A stretch of DNA of 64,000 bases from Atrina japonica (lineage: Eukaryota; Mollusca; Bivalvia; Pterioida; Pinnidae), in assembly GCA_030159075.1 (NCBI GenBank), contig BROG01000246.1, forward strand, positions 620,001 through 684,000, given 5' to 3'. Position numbers and translations under genes: made by a program. Below are positions 50,346 through 63,418 of this stretch, piece after piece. Position 1 is the stretch's first letter. Every line of letters starts with the position of its first letter. A model generated the notes under the pieces. That model saw only the letters and a program-made list of their open reading frames with translations, was not told the origin of the DNA and searched no databases.

Positions 50346-50564
50346 TAAATGTTACACTAGCCGGATGTAATGTATTTCTTATTTTCTATTTTTAATTCAG
50401 TATACTTCATCCTAAAATGGTTAAATAAGTGATTGGTTAAAAAAGTTCTCAATGAAGGCTTGGACTTTATATGTGATAATTTGTACACCGACATATTTGA
50501 GCCTTCTTGTTTACTACTTGATTTCACCTTATCCAATTGGGTTGGTCCACAGGTCCTAGTTTAT

Positions 50565-50820
50565 CCCATGCAATAGGGGCTGAGTGGTTAGAGTATCGCA
50601 TTTTAAACCATGTATTCCCTTACCTCAAATCAGCTCAGGTTCGAGTCTGCTGGAACCTAAGGTGGTTTTGTGAGAATTTTTGCCAGTTTACTAACGGAAG
50701 GCGGGTTGTCTCTTTCCCGAGTACATTGTAATCGGCTTCTTCCTTCCACCATTGTGAACTGCCACCATATGACTGAACAATAGTCGAGCGTGACTTAAAA
50801 CATTTCACAAAACAAATACA
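50565..50820 (+). mobile_element. tRNA-derived SINE, family S1, near full length
   Basis: Box A-like GGGGCTGAGTGGTTAGAG at 50,576 and box B AGGTTCGAGTC at 50,638 with Leu/Ser-type spacing. The body has GAACCTAAGGTGGTTTTGTG, CTTTCCCGAGTACATTGTAA and CACCATTGTGAACTGCCACC. The tail has GTGACTTAAAACATTTC and AAAACAAATAC. It is the clearest reference copy of S1 in the window. Confidence 0.8.
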
Positions 50821-52157
50821 AAATATCCATGCAGTATCCACCATGTTTTATATAGACGATGGACATCACTTCAATTTGATATACTGCAAAATTGGATATT
50901 GTACTTAGGGTTACTTTTGCGAAATTTTCGACGCAAAATTCTATCGCCCGGGGTTAATTTAAGCGCATACAGACATAAAGAACTGATTTTGAATATATAT
51001 GTTTATGTCTGAACAGTTACCATGGTGATTGAGTAAGAATATTTTGCCTCATCCCCTAATTAGCAGAGATTCTTCCCATTCTAACATCTTGACTTTTGTA
51101 TAAATCGTTATTCATATAAACTATAACAGTTAACCGCTAAAGGCGGTATTACCGAACATTGTTTATCCAAACTCACACCAGAGATAAAACCAAATAATAT
51201 GATGAATCAGTGCTTCATTTACAAATAAGGATTAGATATGTGTGTCCCTTCTGGCCAAAATATCAGTTTATGATACGAACCACAAAAATAAACTTCAATT
51301 AATTAACTGAAATATATAAATAACGTACAATCATGCATTTATAAAAATCGAGCGGAAAACATTGGTTTCCTTCTTTTCTTTTTAAATATTTCTAAAACAT
51401 AAAGAAAAACATTTTGCTTGATATTTTCTTGTGTACAAGAATTATGCAGTGAGAATAGTATGTAACATTTATCCTGAATGATACAATGTGGTTAGTTCTA
51501 TATATAAAATAAACGCAAGCTCTGCGAAATGTTTTGGTAACTCCCATCCACACGATTAATGTTTATTCATATCCCAAGATATCGACATTTCTAAATTCCT
51601 AATATCTATAATGAACTATGTATGGTATAGCTTCATAAAATCTATGGAAGACTTCCTGGAATATGCAAAATAGTCCAAACAAAACGATAATCCACACTAA
51701 CATTACTACATTTCCATACATTTTTATATGCACTGGCACCATATAACGGTATCTCAAGTTCTCATTAAAGTCAGTCATGTATTTATTAACTTTCCATTTG
51801 GAACATATCGTGTCAAATCGTCAGTTCTCTAGAGTGATCCTAACACTGATTAAAACATTCCGAATAAATTTTCTCTTGAAAGAAAAACGATAAATTTTAG
51901 TTAATTTAAACTGTATGTGACAAAATAAGGCCTGTTCAAAGATAAAGTATATTCACAATTGCTTTTGGGAAAGTGATAAAACGTACAATAAGATGAGTTA
52001 ATCGGCTAAATCTCTTTTCACAATCACGTAGGAAGTAGTATTGGAGTTTGTATTTTGCAAAGGGTTTACATAAAACTAGATCTTCCCTTTAATGTAAATA
52101 AAAGAGAAAAGATGGTACATTCTCCCATATTCACGGAGTTATCCTTATAACCAGTGT
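50821..52157. other. AT-rich DNA, nothing recognised
   Basis: 1.3 kb without gene, RNA or repeat family copy. Confidence 0.5.
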
Positions 52158-52260
52158 GAAATAACCAGCCTGTCATCCAAAGGGGGTGGATGACAAGCTA
52201 TACGCGTTATGACGTCACAATAAAATTTATGACGTAGAACGTCTGAGACTTTCAGAATGC
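52158..52260. repeat. Hairpin and CRE-like palindrome
   Basis: GCCTGTCATCCAAA and TGGATGACAAGC form a small hairpin. A perfect TGACGTCA octamer lies at 52,210-52,217, with a second TGACGT 17 bp on. It is probably part of the same hairpin-element family as 52,358-52,493. Confidence 0.5.
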
Positions 52261-52357
52261 AGTACACATTTTATGTCAGACATGACTCAGATATACGTAA
52301 ATCTATGCTTAAATCTACATAGGCATATATTTCAGAAATGGGAGAAAAATAATCAAC

Positions 52358-52493
52358 CCCTGCCTTGAGGGTATAGCAAAGGAATCTCAATACTCGGGAT
52401 AAGATTCTTGAATGACAAACCCTTGGCAAGCCTTGGGTTTGTCATTCAGGAATTTTACCCACGGATTAAGATTTCTTTGTCAAGGTAGTGGTA
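52358..52493. mobile_element. Foldback MITE (M6) around TTGGCAAGCCTT
   Basis: Left arm: CTGCCTTGA, AAAGGAATCTCAATACTCGG, TCTTGAATGACAAACCC. Right arm, inverted: GGGTTTGTCATTCAGG, CCCACGGATTAAGATTTCTT, TCAAGGTAGTG. The arms pair over about 45-55 bp with mismatches. Confidence 0.75.
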
Positions 52494-53269
52494 GATTCTA
52501 TTATACATTTGTTATTTTAATTGGTCAACAAAGTGTAAAATTACACACAACAATTTTTGGACAAAAATTGTATATTCGAATTGTACATTTTAACTAGTAT
52601 ATTTCAGTTATTACATTCGCTTTAGTTATTGTCCTTGTAAGTAACTTATAAGGAAAGTGTGATAACCAGACACCCAATGCAATTTATTTCTAGGCCTTGT
52701 CAAGTGATAGATTGGCTATCATATATTTTATTCCGCATAGATGACATACTGTCAGGAATTAGTTGAGAACCGTCACCTGTCAGGGCCACAAAACTCCGAG
52801 TGTCCCTCTCATGGTTCCCCAATGCGGAGCCCCTTGTGGATTTTAGAAATAGGTCTCGTTCTTAATACGAAACGTTCGGAGTTTCCCGAACACAAACATG
52901 TCAAATCACAGCAGACTGCATTTTCACCTTCCAGAAGATGGTGAAGTAAGTTCAGGCAATTAAAGGAGCTGATGATACGAAAAAAGGTATGTCGAAATAA
53001 TAAGTAATTTATTGCCCTGGTTTTAGGGATGCATGACGATTCGTTTACTCAAGACATGACATATTTCCCGAGGGCATATTGTATTTTTATCATTATTTGT
53101 CCTTTTCAGAAAAACCGATGTCCCTCATACATTGTTCTATTCATATACTTATTAAGAGAATCTCCATCTACTTAATCGGAGTATATTTGTTGAATCTGTT
53201 TCTTAACTATTCCATTCGAGTCTTTATTATACTTTACACATATAGATTTCGGTATATTATCCATAAATT

Positions 53270-53480
53270 AATTCCAATAATTCAAGATTATTCTGCCTAT
53301 GAAACATTTTGCTATTCGTTTGACCTTTTAACCGAACTTGACCTTTTCACCGAACTCAAGAGGTTCCCACGGAACATTTGCGACGTGTGTGGAATGCTAA
53401 CAAGGGATGATGACTCCTTCCGAACATCTGGTCGTTATTGGGATTCGCAATTGTTTTTCGTGTTGAGGCAATTTTTTATA
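53270..53480 (+). repeat. Possible mollusc dispersed repeat
   Basis: The translation contains DLLTELDLFTELKRFPRNIC followed by DVCGM, wording I associate with repeat-derived segments in predicted mollusc proteins. That is memory only, and there is no second copy in this window. The 152-residue frame around it (53,079-53,537) is not accepted as a gene. Confidence 0.3.
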
Positions 53481-53629
53481 TCTAATTTGGCGTATTCTAA
53501 AGGACTTTTTGTACTTCTTCAATATAGTTTTCAGTAATAAAATCATGAAATATTGTATCGACCAATACACAATACATGTTACATACATGTAAACTGTTAA
53601 CAGTTAATACAGCCTAAACCTTTTTTATA

Positions 53630-53865
53630 TTAGGTTTGTTTGTTTGAATGGTGTTTTAAGCCGCTTTAAGCAACACTCAACAGTTGTTTAATCATGTGAT
53701 GGCGGCCAGTTTTTACAGGTGGAGGCGAGAACCCGCGGGTAAACTGACAAACATCCTCACAAAATCAGTGTTTAGGGTCCAGCGACCGCACGCTGACGTA
53801 GGTGAGAGACTTCATGGTGTAAAGCGCGATGCTCTAACCGCTTGGCCAAGGGACCTCCCCAAATA
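53630..53865 (-). mobile_element. tRNA-derived SINE, family S1, near full length
   Basis: The minus strand reads GGTCCCTTGGCCAAGCGGTT (box A region) and AGAGCATCGCGCTTTACACC. Then come GATTTTGTGAGGATGTTTGT, GGGTTCTCGCCTCCACC and AACTGGCCGCCATCACATGA, ending GTGTTGCTTAAAGCGGCTTA and CAAACAAACAAACC. Box B is eroded (GGTCGCTGGACCC). Confidence 0.75.
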
Positions 53866-54240
53866 CGACGTATTAGAAAACGATATCGTTTAAGAAATAT
53901 TTTAAGTATTCACGTGGTTAACACACTTTGAGCGTTGTCATTGGTCGAAATAGGAACGTGAATTTTGGCTTAATGGTTGAGCCTCAATACTACTGCAGTG
54001 AAAATGTTTGTACATGAAGTTGCATCAAGCCAGTTGTTGGCGATAAAAGTAATTTGAGGGAAGGGGTCCGTTATTGAAGTCTCTAACAATGTTGGGTTTC
54101 CTGCAGGTCTACATATTGATGTAATCTGTGAAATTGTGATTGAAGCGAGGTACAGGTTTGACACGATCATGAGAGACTGATGGTGTTTAGACGTGATGTA
54201 GGCTAATATTCCATATTACGCAAGTTTTCAGTTATGGTAG

Positions 54241-54390
54241 AAACAGATTCTACAACGAGTGTTAGTTGATTATCACGTTTATCTAACTCTCATTAGTTAA
54301 AACCCTGTGTCTTTTCAAATTCTGAAAATTAACAAATCGAGTTAGATAAACATGCTAATCAACTAACACTCGTTATAGAATCTCTGTTTT
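54241..54390. mobile_element. 150-bp foldback MITE (M5) with about 49-bp arms
   Basis: The left arm has CAGATTCTACAACGAGTGTT, AGTTGATTATCACGTTTATC and TAACTC. The right arm is the reverse complement with a few differences (GAGTTAGATAAACATGCTAA, TCAACTAACACTCGTTATAG). The central loop is about 49 bp. Confidence 0.85.
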
Positions 54391-54597
54391 CATGTTCATA
54401 TAAAGTTTATTAACACATTAATATTTAAATAACCTCCTTTTTAAAAGTATGTTCTGAACAATAATAATCTATGAAGACCTATCTTTTGTAAGGAATTATT
54501 CGCCATAGACAGTAAACCTTTAAATGCCAATTATATTTCAATATCAATGTATTTCAAGTCCTTTATAAACTTGAAAATAGTACAATACCAACCCTAT

Positions 54598-55160
54598 ATA
54601 TAAAGGGGCATTAGTTGCGTTTTATTGTTCAGATTTTACTTTCCCTATTTACTACTCAGATTGATATACAGTAATAAAAAGAGACACGCGCAGCATAAAC
54701 ATTCGTAAATTTCTAAATACTTTTAAAAAATTTATTAAGGAATCCATGTATGGCACTTTTTCAATATTGCATTTGATGAATTCAACCTTATTATTTGTAT
54801 AATAATACCACACTGAACCTTAACTTTATTTTCACACAATATATAGAAATATTAAGATTTTTATGCCTGTGTATAGCTCTTATGTGTTATTGTACATCAA
54901 GTACAGAAGTAGTAAAAGTAGTAAAAATCGAAATAATATTTTGTTAAACATAGTTAATGTCCCTTTAAGTAAGAAACGCATAAAATGTATAAGACAGTAA
55001 AACTCTTTCTCAAACCGTTTGTTTTAATTGGTGATGGAAGTTTTTTTATCAATGCAAAAGGTGATTTTTCTTAGTGAATAAATGTGTTGGTTTTTAGAGA
55101 AAAATATTAAACAAAGTTTTCTGAAATTTGTGAAAAACTTTAATTATTGCTTCGTTCTAT
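54598..55160 (+). mobile_element. M2 MITE copy 2 plus conserved 190-bp flank
   Basis: 54,598-54,968 is the M2 body, ending GTTAATGTCCC-TTTAA. The following 54,969-55,160 (AACGCATAAAATGTATAAGA, TCTTTCTCAAACCGTTTG, AATTGGTGATGG, GAGAAAAATATTAAACAAAG) is matched in reverse complement at 57,360-57,556. The shared unit is therefore larger than the MITE-like part. Confidence 0.75.
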
Positions 55161-55984
55161 GTATGAACAAACTCTGTACCGTGGTACTTTGATATAGAGA
55201 ACACTGGATTAAAATTGTTTGGTTTGCAAGATGGATCCTCTTCTAAACCACTGACAATATGTCACAAACGTTCTGACAATATATTCGCTGATATGTTTAG
55301 GAATCTTTTCATTTTGGCATCATGCTTTTTTTCTCAGTGGTTGCCAGAGATTTGACCTAAGGTATATAGCAATGCGACATCATGCTTCTTATCAAAAAAC
55401 GAATACATGCAAGTACAGTGGAGCCTTGCCTAAAGATCACCTCGCTTGTTGGCAATGACAATCATAGGCAATGCCTAAGCATATTAGGAATTATAAATAG
55501 CTAAAACAAAATGACCAACAGTATATACATTTAACATTATCACTGCTAGTTGTTGCTTATTTGATTTAAATCTATTCTCTATATATCAAACGACCTTCGT
55601 ATGATAAATCTGTGTCTACTAAACGTTTGCTCATATCTTAAACCCTTGTACATATGACACTGTCAATCGATAGCGTCGACATGAAAACGATTGATCCGAA
55701 GATTTGATTCATTTATACATTAGTTCTAATGATGTGAAAGAAGCTATTAAATGTACACTCAGGAAAACATAATGTTGTTAAATAGAAAAGCTTTGCAGCC
55801 AATAAACTTTGATTATCTTAGACAGTACCACCATATGTTGATTTAAGTCACTTGTACATCAATATAATTTCGATTGGGGTTTCTTTTCATTCTTGTCAAG
55901 GAGAAGTGTATAGTTATATCGTAGAATGACTAGTTTAGACAAATGTAACACAAACTTCCGTACAGCGAGTTGTTTCGTTGAGAA
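55161..55984. other. AT-rich DNA, nothing recognised
   Basis: No gene or repeat family copy identified. Confidence 0.5.
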
Positions 55985-56565
55985 GAATATAAACGTTAAA
56001 AGAACGAAGTATTTACTCAAACGTAACATAAACGTTCACAGGACGAGGTATTTACTCATACGTAACATAAACGTTCACATGACGAAGTATTTACTCAAAC
56101 GTAACATGAACGTTAACAGGAATGGTATTTACTCAAACGTAACATGAACGTTAACAGGAATGGTATTTACTCAAACGTAACATAAAATCCACAGGTAGCG
56201 GTGTATATTAAAAAAGATATATATATGTAGGCTAAGATGACGCCGCAAGCTTCATTGGAGGCGCGAAGATCCGAGAGGGGTTATGAGCCGGGGGGGGGGC
56301 TGATTTTTTTTGTGTGTGTAGGCTACAGCCTATTAGCCTTTATGGAATATACGCCGCTGGCAGGGCGAGGTATTAAGTCAAACGTAGCATAAACGTTCAT
56401 AGACATAGGTGTTTTCAAATGTAACATCAACGTTCAAAGAACAAGGTGTTTTTCAAAGGTAGCATTAAGGTACATAATACGAAGTGTTTAGTTTAAAGTA
56501 GCATAAATGTTCAAAAGACGAGGTATTTCGTCACACATAACATAAACGTTCGTAGAACGAGTACA
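55985..56565. repeat. 39-bp minisatellite in two blocks with a GC-richer insert
   Basis: Unit ACGAAGTATTTACTCAAACG followed by TAACATAAACGTTCACAGG. Block 1 is 55,985-56,190. Block 2, more diverged, is 56,355-56,565. The unit is 13 codons long, so block 1 keeps a frame reading RTKYLLKRNINVH repeatedly. The insert at 56,205-56,350 (GATGACGCCGCAAGC, GGCGCGAAGATCCGAGAGGG, a run of 10 G) has a base composition unlike its surroundings. Confidence 0.85.
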
Positions 56566-56593
56566 GTGGTATTCTTAGACGGATTTGACAATC

Positions 56594-56752
56594 CCGTGAA
56601 ACTTGTATATAACGACCTCCTTAGGGACACAAGAAAACCAGGCTTTATATGGAGGTGGTCTTTATATAGAGGTAAATTTATACACAAAAGGTACTATAGG
56701 TGACATAAAAAAAAACCGTCTTTGTGACCAGGTGGACTTTATACACAGGTGA
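56594..56752 (+). mobile_element. Pogo/mariner-type MITE, family M1, copy 3 (decayed)
   Basis: GTGAAACTTGTATATAACGA, CCTCCTTAGGGACACAAGAA, GGAGGTGGTCTTTATATAGA and GTCTTTGTGACCAGGTGGAC match the copy at 28,239. The right terminus is lost. Confidence 0.75.
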
Positions 56753-56835
56753 TATACATGTAAATCACCTACCACCATACCACCCTGGCCATATACAAGT
56801 AAATCACTTACCTTCATTTCCCCAGGTGATAAACA

Positions 56836-56945
56836 AGTAAATATTATTAACAATGCCACAGTTATAGTTTTACAAAGAACGCCAATAAAAATGCTCAAAA
56901 CGACCGTTTCTGTCAATAAATCATCAATTCAGCTGTAAGTTGATA
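56836..56945 (-). mobile_element. Hammerhead-bearing repeat R2, copy at 56.9 kb
   Basis: On the minus strand GAATTGATGATTTATTGACA, GAAACGGTCGTTTTGAGCAT and AAAACTATAACTGTGGCATT, then GTTAATAATATTT. It lies immediately 3' of the Penelope-like copy G in the same sense. Confidence 0.7.
56892..56935 (-). ncRNA. Hammerhead-like ribozyme, core C3 changed
   Basis: The core reads TTGATGA instead of CTGATGA. GAAAC is intact. The cleavage triplet is GTT, whose last base is allowed. TTGAGC is present for stem I. Stem II is shorter than in other copies. Inactive by the C3 change. Confidence 0.45.
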
Positions 56946-56951
56946 TAATAT

Positions 56952-57265
56952 AAAAAGTTTCAGATACCAAGGTATAAATCACTAGGATGTCCAGGATATA
57001 GATACAAATCTGGTAAAAAATGGACAAACACGGACCTCTTGAAATCAAGAGGTGGGATCAGGTGCCATAGAGGAGTAAGCAACCCCTGTCGACCGGTCAC
57101 ACCCGCCGTGAGTCCATAGTCAAATTAAAATGAAATACGTGAGGAACGATTCCTCGTCATAATTGGTTCAGACGTCTCAACTGCCGCCATCGAACAGGTA
57201 ACTCAACATTTCACTTAGTGAAACAGAGTGGTCGCAAACAAGACTATTATAACGACCGTAAAATA
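56952..57265 (-). mobile_element. Penelope-like element 3' fragment, copy G
   Basis: A complete 3' UTR and the last RT codons (minus strand FYGRYNSLVCDHSVSLS equivalent). It carries the hairpin ACCTCTTGAAATCAAGAGGT, CACACCCGCCGTGAGTCCAT and TTTCACTTAGTGAAACAGAG. Very close to copy E. Confidence 0.9.
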
Positions 57266-57359
57266 AAAGTATATTTCAGGAGGGAGTAAGTGGTATAAGT
57301 ATAGCATCATTCGTAGAACTTCATCAAATTTATTCTTTATCTTTTAATTTTTACTTTTC

Positions 57360-57909
57360 GGTCAGAAAACGGTTAAAATAAAAATATTTTCACAAGATTT
57401 TAGAAAACCCTGTTTAATATTTTTCTTTAAAAAAAAAACCACATTTATTCACTTTGAAAAATCACGTTTTGCATTGATCCAAAACATTTATCACCAATTA
57501 TGACGAACGGTTTGAGAAAGAACTTCACAGTCTTTTACATTTTATGCGTTCCTTGCTTAAAGGAGCATTAGCTAAGTTTACCAAAAGATTTATTTCGATT
57601 ATTTTCTACTTTTATTACTTGTACTAGATGTTCAATAGGAAATTAGAGCTATACACGGACATACAAATCTTAAATTCCTATATATTTTGTGAAAATAAGG
57701 TCAGGTCCAGTGTGTTATTCATATACAAATAGTAAATTGAGTTAAGCATTTGCGACTGAAAAAGTGCCAATCTGGATTTTTCACGCAATTTGTACAAAAT
57801 ATATAGAAATTAAAAAATGTAGCCTGTGTATATTTCTTTTGTGTTATTATATATCAATCTAAGTATTAAAGAAGGAGAAAATGGGAAAACACAGCTAATG
57901 TCTCTTTAA
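57360..57909 (-). mobile_element. M2 MITE copy 3 plus flank, inverted relative to copy 2
   Basis: 57,557-57,909 is the M2 body bounded by TTAA-AGGAGCATTAGC and GCTAATGTCTCT-TTAA. 57,360-57,556 is the reverse complement of the 190-bp flank at 54,969-55,160. Confidence 0.75.
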
Positions 57910-58913
57910 GCTATATACAACTTATACAGACATTGTAATATCGTCAAATTATCGTGCTTGTAGTTCATTCTACTGTTTTAAGCTAATCTAGTTATCTTCT
58001 TCTCATTACATAATATATAAAAATTAAACCAATCGAAATCCACTCAAGTTAGACCCTGCACATGGAAAACTGCGAAAAAGGACTTCATTTCGTCAATTGA
58101 TTATGTTGGAATGAGTCTACGAAGTGTAAAAAATAATCAATTGTTTGTACTTTCCAGAATATAAAACCTTAATCTTAAAAGTTTATGACTACTAAATGCT
58201 TCAAGTTTCGTTGAAACAAACAACTTAATGTAAATATATCGTGATAAGCTGTGCTAGAAATCAATGTGGCATTGCCAATATGCATGTTCGTTTGTTTAAT
58301 ATTGTTTCTGCACAACTTTGATAAGTCACTGTTGTATTATCGCAACAAAAACTTTGTAATGAAATTTGAAATATATTTCGTGTTTCACTTCAAACCTCAA
58401 CAAAACAACAGATTGATTTTTGTGTTTTCTTTGGAATATGTAAAACGAATACGATGTATTTTTACAACTGTAATTTAGACATTGAATTTATTTCCCGTTT
58501 CATTTTTAATTTTTTAGATGACAGTGTACTGCAGACCAAAGACTCTCGGATAAAGTAATACGATGGTACACAGATATGTTGAAATCGAAAGGGAATGCAT
58601 TTTTCTTTCAAATAAACAGGGTTTTCAAAATAACCGGGTTATAATGGTAATAAAGAAATTTGGTCAGGTAACCAAACTCATTTCAAATAAAGCAAGATTT
58701 CAATATAAAAGGGTTCAAGTTAAGTGGGTTCGACTGTTAATACAACATAAACCCGGGACAAACAACATGTTTAGTTATGCAAAATAACAACATTTAAACA
58801 ACATTAATTTAGTTAGATGCATCCAGAACGGTTTACACTGTAATTTGAGTTCTTTCTAAAATTTAAACGTATATAACAATATTTTCATATATACATATAT
58901 AAAATATATATCA
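57910..58913. other. AT-rich DNA with a possible MITE remnant
   Basis: 58,580-58,745 has GGGTTTTCAAAATAACCGGG, AATATAAAAGGGTTCAAGTT and AAGTGGGTTCGACTG, which resembles the end of a CAGTCGAACC-type DNA transposon. No matching second end is clear. Nothing else recognised. Confidence 0.4.
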
Positions 58914-60499
<1,586 letters not shown>

Positions 60500-60640
60500 A
60501 ATCGTCCAAATGGTTATCCGTGTTAAAGCATCGCGGTTTCAATCACGGAATCTCGCATATCTGGTCGGCATGGGTTCAAGCCCCGTCGGACCCATTGAAA
60601 AGTGACCGCCACTGTGTAACTGAAAATCACGCAAATATGG
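60500..60640 (+). mobile_element. tRNA-derived SINE, family S1-like
   Basis: The head reads TTATCCGTGTTAAAGCATCG. Box B GGGTTCAAGCCCC is at 60,572, followed by ATTGAAAAGTGACCGCCACT, the S1 3' segment. The middle of the body is deleted. Confidence 0.6.
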
Positions 60641-61028
60641 CATGGAACACCATGATAATAAATCATTTAGCACAATACTTGTTCAAGCACATGGTATTCA
60701 ATGTGATAATATACAATTATTGACTTTCGTTGGGGGTGACAAAAGGATTTATCAGTCAAAAGAAGCATGATATTGATCGAAGAGTAGAGTAGAATTGTTC
60801 CATTCTAAGATTTTCCTTCTCACATAATCCCGAAATTGACATCATCAAATGGTTGAAATAATCGGAATGACGACATAAACATTACCATAGACATGACTCC
60901 TAATAGTTATCACGTTATAATAAAGTATTTAAATTTCAAAACAACGATGTACTGAAATGATTGATAGCAATATTCGATGTTGACACTGACGATTTTAATC
61001 ATTTTTTCAAATTTGTGATAAAATTATT

Positions 61029-61031
<3 letters not shown>
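60641..61031. other. AT-rich DNA, nothing recognised
   Basis: No feature identified. Confidence 0.45.

Positions 61032-61103
<72 letters not shown>
61032..61103. repeat. (AG)n microsatellite
   Basis: About 36 AG units. Confidence 0.98.
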
Positions 61104-61108
<5 letters not shown>

Positions 61109-61436
61109 GACAGCAAGCGTTGTGAACTTTATGAATATTCAATAAAAATTGTGATAAATGTCGTCCCTGAATATTTATATACATTAACATATATAAATTT
61201 TGAATCACCCGTCATACCCCGTAGGTAAATAAAAGCGAGGTTATCTAGTCAGATCTATTTCACAGTCACAGAATGATCACATTACGTAGTTGTTAAGGAG
61301 ATGTCTTTAAATTCTGTGACTATGAAACAATTATATTTTAGAAAACGTGAAATGGATTATGACATTTTTAATATCATATCATAAAACACAATAAATTGCG
61401 ACGATAAATAACTTTTTATCAGATTCAGTGGCAAAA

Positions 61437-61850
61437 TACTTGGTCAGCAGCAATATGTAATTGGGGATACTTGGTCAGTGGTCACATAGTAGATTCGAGA
61501 CCACATTAGATTGATGATACTTGGTCGGCGGCACCACATATTTGGGATACTTGGTCAGTAACCACATATTAGATTGGTGATACTTGTTCAGCGGCACCAC
61601 AGGAGGTTGGGAATACTTGTTCAGTGGCACCACATGATGTTGGGAATACTTGGTCAGTGGCGCTACATGAGATTGGTGATACTTGGTCAGTGGCCATTTC
61701 ATATTAGTGATACTTAATTAATGGTCATAATTCAGATTGGTGATACTTGGTCAATGGCCACATTTCTGATTGGAAATACTTGGTCAGCCGTCACATTTCA
61801 GATTAGGGATACTTGGTCAGCGGCCAAATATCAGATACTGGACCAGTAGC
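61437..61850. repeat. 33-bp minisatellite, about 12 units
   Basis: Unit GATACTTGGTCAGTGGC followed by CACATTTCAGATTGGT, with variants. 33 bp is 11 codons, so the minus strand reads PLTKYHQSHVA-type peptides in register over much of the array. No other evidence of coding. Confidence 0.9.
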
Positions 61851-62706
<856 letters not shown>

Positions 62707-62763
62707 GATTCAAAACAAATAGTAACAAGAAAAAAAAGTTCTAAATTTACCAACGACACAAAT

Positions 62764-62921
62764 TGTATGTATGTATGTATGTATGTATGTATGTATGTAT
62801 GTATGTATGTATGTATGTTGTATGTATGCATGCATGCATGCATGCATGCATGCATGTATGTATGTATGTATGTATGTATGTATGTATGTATGTATGTATG
62901 TATGTATGTATGTATGTATGA
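62764..62921. repeat. Compound (TATG)n/(CATG)n microsatellite
   Basis: Tetranucleotide TATG units enclose a core of CATG units at about 62,826-62,856. Confidence 0.98.
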
Positions 62922-62971
62922 ATCTCGCGTTAAGGACACCTGACTTAGGATATCAACTTACAATTATGACC

Positions 62972-63103
<132 letters not shown>

Positions 63104-63109
63104 TTGTGT

Positions 63110-63115
63110 ACTTAC
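63110..63115 (-). promoter_or_regulatory. Splice donor GTAAGT
   Basis: On the minus strand CATTT is followed by GTAAGT, the full consensus 5' splice site. It comes just before an in-frame TAA that would otherwise end the LRR frame. Confidence 0.65.
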
Positions 63116-63306
63116 AAATGTGTCGTATCAATATTCAATCCATCCGGTAGTTGGTTTAAATTTTTTCCGGAACACAAAATTTCCACTGGACTTTCGCAAA
63201 GACAAGGCTTTGGACACTCGAACGATGATGTTTCATCCTGAAAGGAATGGACTAGCGTACATGAAAGAATTGTCATTAGGTTCCACATTCGCACAAAATG
63301 CTCCAT
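63116..63306 (-). CDS. First coding exon of a secreted or membrane LRR protein (partial)
   Basis: A 63-residue N-terminal segment. Residues 1-21 form a hydrophobic signal peptide (MWNLMTILSCTLVHS core, with Met7 as an alternative start). Residues 31-45 (CPKPCLCESPVEILC) have the Cys-x3-Cys-x-Cys-x7-Cys pattern of an LRR N-terminal cap (LRRNT). SGKNLNQLPDGLNIDTTH follows, typical of the link into the first leucine-rich repeat. The exon ends at GTAAGT in phase 2. An in-frame TGA nine bases upstream of the first ATG fixes the start region. LRRNT proteins act at the cell surface or outside the cell in adhesion, guidance or immune recognition. The following LRR exons were not found in the window, so they may lie beyond a long intron or be too diverged to see by eye. 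Confidence 0.7.
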
Positions 63307-63418
63307 TTGGAATTTTCAGTATCCTTTACCGTGCTTGTTTTATGCATTCATACTTGAAATAGACAGAAAGGTTTAAACACAAGGAAAATAATGAAGATAG
63401 TGTGATGTGCCCGACGAT

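Noticed and set aside
52960..52990. Second hammerhead from GCTGATGATACGAAAAAAGG
   Set aside because: CTGATGA and GAAA are present but there is no stem II and no pairing for stem I.
53079..53537. 152-residue protein with a Cys-x2-Cys motif
   Set aside because: Hydrophobic N-terminal half is AT-driven, the rest looks repeat-derived, and no splice signals or start context support it.
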